DNA from: Chromera velia | Taxonomy: Eukaryota > Sar > Chromeraceae | Reading direction: 5' to 3' | DNA: 20,120 bases | NCBI GenBank assembly: GCA_018398765.1 | Contig: JAHBMJ010001666.1 | Location: forward strand, 7,501 to 27,620 | Shown here: in pieces, positions 9,516-18,866 of the stretch | How positions within the stretch are numbered: position 1 is the stretch's first letter | Layout of the letters: each line of letters starts with the position of its first letter | The notes under the pieces: generated by a model | The model's input: the letters and a program-made list of their open reading frames with translations, nothing else | What the model was told of the DNA's origin: nothing | Database searches by the model: none | Program-made: the position numbers and the translations under genes

Positions 9516-11472
9516 TCGTTCTTTCTTTCTTTCTGTCTTTCTTTCTTTCTTTCCGTCTTTCTTCCTTCCTTCCTTCCTTCCTTCCTTTCGTTCTCTGTTT
9601 CGTTTTTCTCTCCTTCCTTGCTCCGCTTCCCTCCCTTCCTCCCTGCTCAGTATGGCCGCTTCAAAGTGTCTCTCCCGTCCTCTCCCTGCATGCGCCTTCT
9701 GCCCTGTGCTCTTCTCTCACCTTCTCCCTCTCCCTCTCCCGTTGTTGTTGAATGCAGGTGAACGACTTTGGCCTCGCTCGCATCACTTCCGAGCTCGCAG
9801 GCAGTCCCACCGGTCACACGATGAAGAGCTGGGGCCCGAGTGTGGGTGCAAACTCGGAGAGAGACGGGGGAGGAGGGGGGAGTCCTTCCAACGACATGTA
9901 TGTGGGGTCTCAGGCGAACCAGGGTACACTCTACTGGATGGCCCCGGAATTATTCGGGCAGGACTCGAAGTACAACGAGAAGGTTGACGTGTACGCCTTC
10001 GGCATTGTATTATTCGAGATTATCACACAGCAAGACCCGTACCCTCCTGAACAAACGACAGCGGATTTCTTTGTTCAATTTCAGCGAAACATCGTGGAGA
10101 AGGAGTATCGACCTGAACTCTACCTGCTACCCGACGGGACACCCCAGATACTTAGGTCGGTTGGTCAGTCAGCGAGTATACAATTCAGATTGTGAGGTGC
10201 AGTCAGTGAACCCCTTACGGACAGCTTCATGTGCGCCGAACATCTCTGGAATGCTTACAGACGAAACAGCCATGAAAATGAGAAGAAGGGGAATGAGCAG
10301 TTTGCCTCCTGTGCTGTCCACCTTTGCTTTCTTCCTGCCGGTTTGTATTTCGATCTTTTTTGTTCTCTTTTCACTCAGCTTTCCTTTTGATTCTCTTCTC
10401 GCCTCTTTCTCCAGAGACCGACCGACGTTCTTCTCTTCTTTGTCTACGGGTCCATCTTGCGGCGCTGTCTTTCTTTCTTTTCTTGCTTGCTTGCTTCCAT
10501 TGCCACGCTCGCGCACACACGTGCACACCGATTTGTGATGTGGTGTTCAAACACGCGATCAACAAAAGAGAGAGAACGCTGCGAACTCACTTGGTTGCAG
10601 TGACAGCACACCTTCGAGTCCCTTTTTCCACACCCTCCTTCCCTCCCTCCCTCCCCCGTATGATGGATGGATCGCAAAATGGTGAGTGCCCTCCCTGTCA
10701 TTGTCTTATCTTGTCTGCCTGCAGCACTCTGATGACTCGGTGCTGGGCAGGTGCGGTGAACTCGAGGCCGACCTTCGAGGAGATTGTGAGCACCCTCAAA
10801 GGAATCGTTACCCCCAAAGGAGTCCCCATACTCAAAAAGAGACCCAGTCCTTTGCAACAAACACGACAACAACAGCACCTTGCTGCCCCTTACCACTACC
10901 CGCACCACAGAGTTGTCTACCCCCATCACCGTGCCTACGCGCTGGCCCCCCATGGGGCTCACGGAGGAAGAGTCCATCCGCCTGCACCCGCCCCTCCGTC
11001 CACAGTGTCTGCGGCACCTGCGCAACCTTTCGCACCCGGCGTCTCGTACCATCCGAATGCGTCTGCTGCAGGGCCCGCACATGGAGTCGCTCCGGTTGCT
11101 TACACACCAGCCCATCCACCCCCAGGCCCCCCCTTGATACCCGTTCCGCAGCCTCAGCCAGGAGCGCCTCATCCGGCCATCACGGGGGGTAGACGAGCTT
11201 CCCCTCCCCCCCCCGCTGCCATGGGTGTCCCCCACCACTACTATGCGCACCCCCCGCGTGCACTGGGCCCAACGCCTCTGCGGCCCGCAGCCGGACCACA
11301 GCAGGGACAGGGAGGGACACCGACCGTCTCTCAAGCACCTTGGGGGACTCCGTCTCAGGTCATTGCCCCTGCATACCCTCCACCACAGGCAGCGCATCCG
11401 ATGACGCTGCAACAACACCAACACCAACCACCTCTGCACGCAGTCCCGCCTCAAGCACAACAAGCACAATAG
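7091..11472 (+). CDS. TKL/Raf-like protein kinase (3 exons, about 1038 aa)
   Basis: Exons are 7091-9061, 9758-10155 and 10725-11472, with GT-AG introns in phases 0 and 2. The frame is open three codons upstream only through a TTG, so the ATG at 7091 is taken as the start. The N-terminus has Cys14-Cys15 followed by basic residues, a possible lipidation site. Residues 25-410 are Pro/Gly/Ala-rich and probably disordered, and about 412-500 are charged and helix-prone. The kinase domain covers about 503-815: GQGSFSYV loop (510-517), VALK with K530, HRDLKSLN with D635, DFG with D660, MAPE ending at E721, DVYAFG near 734-739, and CW plus RPTF (796-807). Together these indicate an active Ser/Thr or dual-specificity kinase of the tyrosine-kinase-like group. 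DFG to APE is about 62 residues, roughly twice the usual length, because of a Gly/Ser/Asn-rich insert. The tail (816-1038) is His/Pro/Ala/Gln-rich. Substrate and pathway cannot be inferred. Confidence 0.9.
9106..9214 (+). repeat. (TTTC)n and (TC)n microsatellite in kinase intron 1
   Basis: TTTC arrays flank a pure TC run. They lie inside the intron from 9062 to 9757, so the long Phe/Ser/Leu reading that extends from exon 1 here is not protein. Confidence 0.95.
9398..9590 (+). repeat. Compound (TTCC)n/(TTTC)n/(TGTC)n microsatellite in kinase intron 1
   Basis: Nearly 200 bp of pyrimidine tetranucleotides with blocks of TTCC, TTTC, TTTCG and TGTC. They are in the same intron as the array at 9106-9214 and end about 170 bp before the acceptor at 9757. 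Confidence 0.95.
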
Positions 11473-11950
11473 ATCGAAAGAATTTCTTGGAGAAGTACAG
11501 TTAATTCAAATATAGACTACATGTTAATTACTATATATATCATGATGGCTATGACACGCCATCATTATCCATATCTACATTGATTCCAGTGATCATTCCA
11601 CATGAATCTAGATGAGGATCATGAGGTATGTAAAGTTATTTTTATAAGAAGTTTAGTTTAACCCCAAAGTTTAAATTTTACAAGTTCAACATGACTTTTA
11701 TCACTTTATTGATTGAATTAATTAAATCTAGATTTAAATAAATTTATTATGCAACTTTATAATTAATTGAGAACTTGAAGCTTTAAGTGAACAATGGTTT
11801 TTTAAATCTTCTGTTATCTTCTCTTATATATCTTTAACTAAAAACTTTTAAAAATCTATATCAACAAATTTTAGAGTGAATTTCAAAAGTTTTGTTTCAG
11901 TGTTAACTCACACACAGTAGTTTGAAATCAACTTTTGAAACTAGTTTTGA
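11473..11950. other. AT-rich stretch downstream of kinase gene
   Basis: Strongly A+T-rich DNA starting about 40 bp after the kinase stop, with no coding frame. The first part should include the kinase 3' untranslated region and polyadenylation site. The rest abuts the tail of a leftward retrotransposon remnant and may be its insertion target. Confidence 0.5.
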
Positions 11951-11954
11951 AACT

Positions 11955-12990
11955 ATATAGTGATTAGATTAGTGATTAGTGATTAGTGGTGCACTAGAGC
12001 ACTGTCGCCGTTTTGTCTTATAGAGGTCGCCCCCGCAAACGGCAGGGGGGTGTACCTCATCGCTAAGGCTTAGACCACACCCCATGGCCCGCCTGGTTTC
12101 CCAGGCCGCTAACAAAGAACAATTTATCTGCACTTTGCATGCTTTAGTCTATGGGCTGCTCAGAAGGGACTGGTCCAAAAATCGATCCAATGACACAGGA
12201 CGAAAGGATACTTTAGCTTTGTACACGCCCTCTCTCCATTCTTCTCTAAGCGATTTCTCCTTCTCCCTCCCTCAGCTGTCTTCCTGCTTCCATTGCTTCC
12301 AGAATGGTCTTATATTCTTCTTTTCTTCTTTCCGTTCCTCCCTTTCTTTTTGTGATCACTCCGTATCTCTGTGCCAGCACTGTTTCATCTAACGAGCTTC
12401 CAGGTGCGTACCTTCCTGAGCTTTCCTTGAACACTCTTCTTCGAAACGCCGCCCTCCCCAGAAACTCATCCACCGCACTATGCCCTTCGTTCATCAAGAA
12501 TTTGAACAGAGCCTCAGTGTGCAGTCTTCCTCTTTGTCCTTCTCTTTTCTCTCTCCAAACTCCTCTTGCTCTCTTTTCTCTTCCTTTGTTCCAGTCTGCT
12601 CCTAATGTTCTATACATGTATGCTCTTTCTCTATCATAAATCGGACACTCAGTCAGCATATGGATCTCGTCCTCCAACACCTCTGTTTCCATCTATCCTT
12701 TGCAAAAAGGGCAGAGTCTCTCCTCCAACGGCACTCTCTGCCCTCCTCTTTCTGGCACTTTTCCCTTTGTTCCCGCTAACGTCCTGTCTCCTACTCTGCA
12801 GGCTGCTCTCCTTCTATGTTCTCCTCTTGGTGCTACCCTTCTATAAGAAAAGGGCACCCGTCCCAGTTTTTCTTTCTCTATTTTCATTCCCTCTCTTGGT
12901 CTTTCTTCTGACGCCTTTTCAAACAAAATGAGCTACAATCTATTTCCGTTTGCTTTTGTTTGGTGTATGTACGCATAAGAGATAGTAAGG
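11955..12990 (-). mobile_element. Decayed non-LTR retrotransposon (LINE) 3' portion
   Basis: This is a leftward element end. It has the C-terminal part of a reverse-transcriptase ORF (see pseudogene 12246-12932), then about 260 bp of apparent 3' untranslated DNA with a 7-bp hairpin (GGGGTGT at 12047-12053 and ACACCCC at 12077-12083). It ends in a short tandem tail of TAATCACTA-like units at about 11959-11989. Ending in short tandem repeats rather than poly(A) is known for several LINE clades. The 5' part is missing, as is usual for truncated LINE copies. Boundaries are approximate. Confidence 0.5.
12246..12932 (-). pseudogene. Reverse transcriptase C-terminus (zf-RVT-like) with in-frame stop
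   Basis: Two consecutive segments of one frame are separated only by a TAG at 12695-12693. The first ends RLCPFCKG and the second continues VLEDEIHMLTECPIYDRER. Together they form the C-x2-C ... H-x4-C pattern, followed by a Tyr/Arg-rich stretch, typical of the zinc-binding region after reverse transcriptase in non-LTR retrotransposons. A Glu/Arg/Lys-rich C-terminus runs to the TGA near 12246. No polymerase (YxDD) or endonuclease motifs are present, so this is a 5'-truncated and disrupted copy. Confidence 0.6.
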
Positions 12991-12993
12991 AGG

Positions 12994-13440
12994 AAGTTAT
13001 TAGGATTAGGATTAAGATTAATGTCCGGAGGATTGGCCTCCCGCCCCAATGCCGAATGTCTGATGTGCGGCTTCCAGGGAAAGCGCCTAGACGCATCAGA
13101 CCTCCCTGGCCGGCCCGCACAGGTCTTGCCTATACCACGAACGGATCACATTGAATAGTCAATCACTTGCGTGTGTATGCGAGAGGGCTCACTCCATTTT
13201 AAAGGAAGGTTTGAAAGGGAACGATCCCAGAATTGCAGATGAACGGCTCGAAGCGAGTTCCAAAACCTCCCAACATCCCATCCTCCTCCTTTTTCCCTCC
13301 TCTTTTGCTTTCTTTGTATCACTCCACACCCTTTCATACTCTTTAATTCTTCCCTCTCTTTCTTTCTCACTTTTCCAAGTCTCCTCATGCAGCCTATCTA
13401 ACTCTCTTCCTAAAGCTTGACTCAAATTATCTCCCTTTTT
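12994..13440 (-). mobile_element. Second LINE-like 3' fragment
   Basis: A leftward frame (about 13440-13189) encodes a charged Glu/Lys/Arg-rich peptide with EYERVWSDTKKAKEEGKRRR, similar in style to the C-terminus of the neighbouring element. It is followed by apparent 3' untranslated DNA with an 8-bp hairpin (GTCTGATG 13058-13065, CATCAGAC 13094-13101) and a tail of TAATCC/TAATCT units at about 12997-13022. The layout of ORF end, hairpin and TAATC tail repeats that of the adjacent element. The family call is inference from layout only. Confidence 0.35.
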
Positions 13441-14299
13441 TCTTTTCCATTCTCTCTCACTATATTGTACGTACTACATTATACAAGCAGGGAAGAGGAT
13501 GACGCTATGAAGTGGCATGGCATGGCTAAAACAGTCAACATCACGTGAAACAGCCTTGCTCATGTGTAAGCCCGCCTTGTCAGAAGTGGAAGAGTTTGAG
13601 AAGAAATGCAGTTGTTCACCTATACTTATCTAGTTGTAAAATGTTATCAAATGAGGGTCTATTATTTAATAATCCTAGTGACGATCTGCCTTCAAGTTGC
13701 GTATCGTGACTTGCCGAACGTTAGACGTCTATTATCGGCCGATAACGATGGTGTATGATGATGATGATGATTTATTCTTAGATAAAAATTAGATTTCAAT
13801 TATTAATTAATAATTAAACTATGAATCTAGAAGTAATTTTCAAGTATATCATGAGCAAATTTAAGCTTGTTAAATAATTGTTTGAAATTTAGACTGAGGG
13901 AGGAACAAAAAAGAGACGGGAATAACAGATGACCGAAAGAAAACGCATGGTCAATGAAAAAGAAAAAGGCACGGCACCCATGACAAGATACCACAGTGAC
14001 TGTGGTCTGAAATTGACACACATCCAAACGCGCATGTAGCTGGGTAGGCTCGCTGCCTTGAAAGAACGAAGAAAATCAAGTTTAATCAACCACACGTACG
14101 GCCCCCATACTCAAGGCCGTACTAGCCCTTCAGTACGCTCGATCGCCCTGACCTGTGACCCCTTCCAAACGGAGGCCTTCTCTGCATCAATCTTACTGTA
14201 CCCCGTGCGGGAACGCAGAGAGGCACGGTTGACCCTACCCCAGCCTGCCCTGAGCTCTCCATTGTCTCCCACCCACCCATGCATCCCAGCGTCCTGCCA
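13441..14299. other. Spacer with AT-rich part and ATGATGATG run
   Basis: No gene seen. About 13620-13880 is A+T-rich and contains a GAT/ATG trinucleotide run at about 13754-13772, which could be the tail of another retroelement. About 14090-14290 is C-rich and precedes the LRR gene's stop; it is probably that gene's 3' flank. Confidence 0.45.
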
Positions 14300-17200
14300 T
14301 CACCTCCACTTCAGCAGCTTCCCGTCTCTATAGGCGGCTGCTTGCTGAGAGGCAACGGCAGAGCTGAAGTCTCTGTGCTCTCTGAAACCAAGCTCCTCCC
14401 CTCCCACTCCGATTTGCAATTTCAAACTCAAGCTTCTAAGTTTCGGTAGTGATTGGGGGCTCAGAGCCTCGAAAAAGGCGGAAAGACCTTCAACGCTGAT
14501 TCGGTTACAACTGAGGTCGATGCCCCACAGCTCTCTGCACTCATGTGCAGAGAATACCTCCCCCAGCCTCCTTAGCCTAGCATCGTCAAGCCCGCAGAGA
14601 GAGAGGTCGAGACGTTTCAATTGCGAGAGCTTGCTCCCCGACGCCCCCCCCCATTTGCGGCAAGAGAAGCAAGCGCCTCCTCACTCAGACGTCCACCGGG
14701 AAGATTCAGACGGTGCACAAATAGCGCAAGGCCGATCTCACTCTCTCCGATCGCTCTGATCAGTTCGTCTAGGTTGACGTCGGTTTGGTCGAGGGTGAAA
14801 CTGATTGAATGTTTTGCGAAACCAGGAGACCACCCCCCCGCCCTCACTGCCTCTCCCAGATCACCCACCCCCTTCTCATCAAAGCGAAAAGAATGAATGC
14901 CGAAGGTCTCCAAAGAGGGAAGCTTACCGGAGGTGAGGGCGACTGACAAAGCACCCCCGACACGGTATGCACGCGTTTGAGAAAGATCCAAAAACTTCAA
15001 TTTCGGCATCCCCCTTTCACTCTGCACAATCTGTCTCATGAATCCTTCCCATGACTGTTTTTCAATACCTTTGTTTCGGCTCAGATTCAGGGAGGCGACA
15101 CCGACAAGCCCCCCCTCCCTCACCGCATGACCCAACCCCCCGAGACTTTCATCGGTCAGACGCGAGTTCGACAAATCAATGTCCGAAAGTTTGGGCAACT
15201 TTCCAGATACCAGAGCTCCCCCCAATGATACCCCTCCTTCTCCTGCTCTTGTATGAGACAAACGAAGTTTCTCCAAAAATGGCAACCACTCCGCGCTCTC
15301 CACAATTGATCCCATCAGGGCCTCCATCCCTTCAGAACCGAACCATTCGTCAATTGACTCCGGCTCCCCTACCAGCTCTAGCACCCGCAGGCCGGATATA
15401 TTCCCGACTCTTACGGCTTGAGCAAATCGGGTGATGTCTGCGTCTGTCAAGGGGGAACCCCACATAACAAATTCGGAAAGCATGGGGAGTTTTGTGTGAC
15501 TGAGGGAACAGAACAACACGGACTTTCCCTCCTCAATATTCTCCCCCTCCCCCCAGCCAACTAAATCGACAGTGTCGACCCCCAGCTTTCGAACGCAGCA
15601 AAAATGCCCCCTTTCCCTCAAAACGCAGATGCAAGTCAAGCAGCTCATACTTTGACCCCTTATCTGCACTATTCATCTCTTCAAGGAACGGCGTCACTTG
15701 GTTGGGAGAGGGGAACAGGCTCAGTGTGCGAATAGAGGGGTATCTTCACGCACCGAGTGCCCTCACTTCCTCTTCGTTCAGAGACCAAGAGAATAAGCAG
15801 AGACCCCGCACACACAGGTCGGGTGGGCACTCGGGAGCGCTCAGAGCGCCAAGGAATGCCTCCAAGAATTTTCTTTCGACTGGCAAGCTTGTACGCCGAG
15901 CATCATCCACTCTCAGCCCCCTCAGACGAGGGACCCCCCCTACCCGAAGAGCCCCTCCCAAATCACCCAGAATCTCACCCTCAAAACGATTCCCTCCCAA
16001 GTCTAGCACCTCCAAATTTGGGAGGTCCCTTCTTCCCATCGACTCTGTCAGAGGCTTCACCGTCTCATCTGTCAGCCCGCACTGTCGCACCAGAATCTCA
16101 TGGAGAGACGGCAGAGAACTCACACACAGAACCGAAGAGAGCACCTGCATTTCCTCCAGCCCCCCAATTTTGTTCCCGGAAAGATTCAAAGTCTCCACTT
16201 TCATAGACTTCTCTCTCATTGCCTCGGACAATGTCTCCAGTCCCCCTTTCTCGAGGCCAGTCGCCTCGAGGTCAAGCACACGGAGGGAGGCAGCCTTCCC
16301 CTCTTTGACCCCCTCTGCCACTGCCCGGATTCCCTCAGAGCCCAGAGGGTTGCCTGAAGGCAGCAGAGACGCCCCGGTCGCACATTTAACAGATCACAAA
16401 TAAAGAAAAAGAGATCGCCGACCCAGGACCATCGATCAGGCCAGAATGCGCAATGCAATGCAGGTCGCATGAGTATGTCGGATCATGGAGAAAGAAGTCG
16501 CTCCACCCGATCCATCGACGGAGAAGAGGTGAACGAGCAGAAGAAGATAACGAGGAAATTGCGACATCAAAGTTGAGTGACTGAGACGAAAGGCCCTTCC
16601 CAAACAAATCCTCCATCTATCCAAAGATTGAAGTGGGAGCAGCCAAGAGAGCATGGGAGCATTTTCATGTGAGAGATTCTCCTTCATGGAATTTCTAGGA
16701 ACGTGCACGATAAATTCACTCGATTCGTGAATGTTGCTGTTCATCAATTTATGCTTGCCCTCATGTTTGTCCGGGTGCCTGTACATTTGCCTGCTTAGTC
16801 GCTTGTCTGCTCATTCCTTTGTTTTCTTATTTTTCCAGCTGCGTAAAAGCCTCTTCGATTCTTTTTTGACCTCGACGCCTCTCTCTTGCCGCCCCTCTAT
16901 CTGACTCTGTTATTGCCTCACGGACTCTTTGAAAGCACTTTCCATTCACAGAGTTTCTCTCTCTCTCTCTCCCCCTCCCCCTCCCTCCCTCCCTCCTTCC
17001 CTCCCTCCTTTTTCCTCCCACCCCGCTGCATTTTTATGCTTTGCAGTCCATTCCATTCGTCTGCACATAAACACTTAAGAGGACGCGGATCTCAACCTCT
17101 AACTGTCCTACTGACCGCTCTCCCACCTAGGTCCTCTTTTTCGCTTCATGACTTTGATGATTCGAATGAATGGACATGCATGTAACTGACTGACCCTTCA

Positions 17201-18801
17201 AGCAGAGGTGTTCCAAAGAAGGCAAAAGAAGCGGCAAGACCTGAGAGGCCTCCTCGGGTTCCATGGAGTTCTCTGCATGCAGATTCGATCCCGCCTTCGA
17301 TCCTTCCATACATGGTCGTGAATTGTGAAGGTGGAGGGAGCCATAGATCGACGCCGTCATGCGCACGAACGAAACACACAACGAACGGAGTGCCTCCCTC
17401 ATCCACGCAAGCTGAGAGCTGATCATTCTCATGGCGGGAGAGCAAAGCTGTCCTTCCCTCCCTCGTTCACAGCTTCAGTCTTGCCCAACCCACCTGCAAA
17501 TGTGAAGCTCTTGAGTCGGGGGGCCCCCGTTTTCCCTTCTCTCCCAGCTGCCACTCGTTTCAAGAAGTTGAGAAGAAGAGGAAGGGCGCGTCCCCTAACG
17601 GCCCGGGAGTCTGCACACAGGGTTGATTAAAACTTTGAATCGATCATGTGGGTGATTCTCTCTACCTACATGCACTACAAAGCAAAAAAAGACATACTTC
17701 TCTCATGAAACCTATGCGAATCACCATTCTGGGTGTTCAGGGACGCATGCACAAAGTTCTGCGTGTGTGCGCGCATGCATAGTGCAATTGCCCTGGCTGC
17801 TTGATTGGCAATGCCGAGGAGAAGCCCCACGGACACAACCAGAAAGGAGGTCGGAACAAAACCGTGACAGGGTGACAAGAACACAGAGCGCAGACAGACG
17901 GTGACGCAGCTGAGAAGAAAACAGAGACTCCCTCACCCTCACTCACCCAATTTGATCTCCTGAACGGAGGAAGGGAGGGCGTTCAAAAGGATATACAATT
18001 TCGCTGGGGACAAGCCGCTCACCCCTGCAAACAGAAACGAAAGGAGAGGGAAGGTGACTGGATGAATGCAGAAAGAGAAAAAAAAAATGAATGGAGAACG
18101 AAGGGATCAATGAAATAGAAAAATAATTCAGGGCAGGCTTCTTCTTCCGCTTCCGCATTGACCGAATTTCCAAAAATGTTCTCTGCACAAACCACCGGTG
18201 TCTTGCTTTGTCAGGACATGAGTAGACATTTGTGCCAGTTCATCAAATTCAAAAGTCGATCGAAGAAGGGCGGTGATGCATATGAACAGGCGGGCGCATT
18301 TGCGACGCGCTCGTCAATTTTCTCTTCCCCCCAAAAGAGAAACGACAGACTCTTTCTTTCCGCCCGTCGCACGGTGCTACACTCGTCATCTCACCTGAGA
18401 GGTCGAGACCGCGGGCGAATTCGAAGGGAATCTTCTTGTCTTTTTTCTTCCCAGGGGCTTCCTTTCGTTCCTGCACACCACACCGTGGAAGCGGAAGAAT
18501 GAAGGGCCTTCTCACTCTCGTCTTTTAGTGGGGCGGTCGTATCGATTCTGAGAAATTGCAACTGAGAGAAAGACGTTGGAACAGATGGAGAGAGTGTGCC
18601 CATACTAAGAAGGGAGGTCCCGGTCTCAAGCGCTCAGAGGAAAGCGGTATGTTTGCTCAACTTCAATTTCGAGTGTGTGCCCACCAAGACTCTGAATGAC
18701 CGACTGACTGACTGACTGACTGACTTTGGTCTTTAGGAACGAACTCAGCCAGGCAAGCCCAAAGGATTCCCTCTGCGTCGCCAGGTCGGAGAGCGACTGC
18801 G

Positions 18802-18866
<65 letters not shown>

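Noticed and set aside
10324-10724. Upstream part of the open frame that leads into kinase exon 3
   Set aside because: It is low-complexity Phe/Leu/Ser. The acceptor at 10724 and the join [10 protein letters not shown] give the expected kinase subdomain, so this is intron 2.
10682-10724. GTGAGT donor at 10682 suggesting a small exon ending at 10681
   Set aside because: It would make a 43-bp intron and need an extra exon that interrupts the conserved spacing before the CW motif. No coding signal lies upstream of it.
10444-11469. Long minus-strand open frame opposite kinase exon 3 (Arg/Trp/Cys-rich)
   Set aside because: It is the antisense shadow of the GC-rich kinase tail; it has no motifs and an unlikely composition.
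12047-12083. Hairpin considered as a tRNA gene
   Set aside because: The stem encloses only 23 nt, far too short for a tRNA cloverleaf, and there is no T-arm signature. No convincing tRNA was found elsewhere by eye.
12997-13022. ATTAGG-like units as an internal telomeric repeat
   Set aside because: There are only a few imperfect units and they are not a pure telomere motif. The position fits a LINE tail better.
16436-16786. 116-codon minus-strand frame in LRR intron 5
   Set aside because: It has no LRR or other family pattern. The flanking exons join in phase without it, reading LCLK-GNPLG.
18391-18603. ATG-initiated minus-strand frame with SQLQFLRIDTTAPL as an alternative LRR first exon
   Set aside because: Its only good donor (GTGAGA near 18518) is phase 1, whereas exon 2 starts in phase 0, so the join would lose the LRR frame. 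Use of a weaker acceptor cannot be fully excluded.
18803-18866. Regular repeats resembling a CRISPR array
   Set aside because: They are pure CAGA tetranucleotides with no spacers, in a eukaryotic intron.
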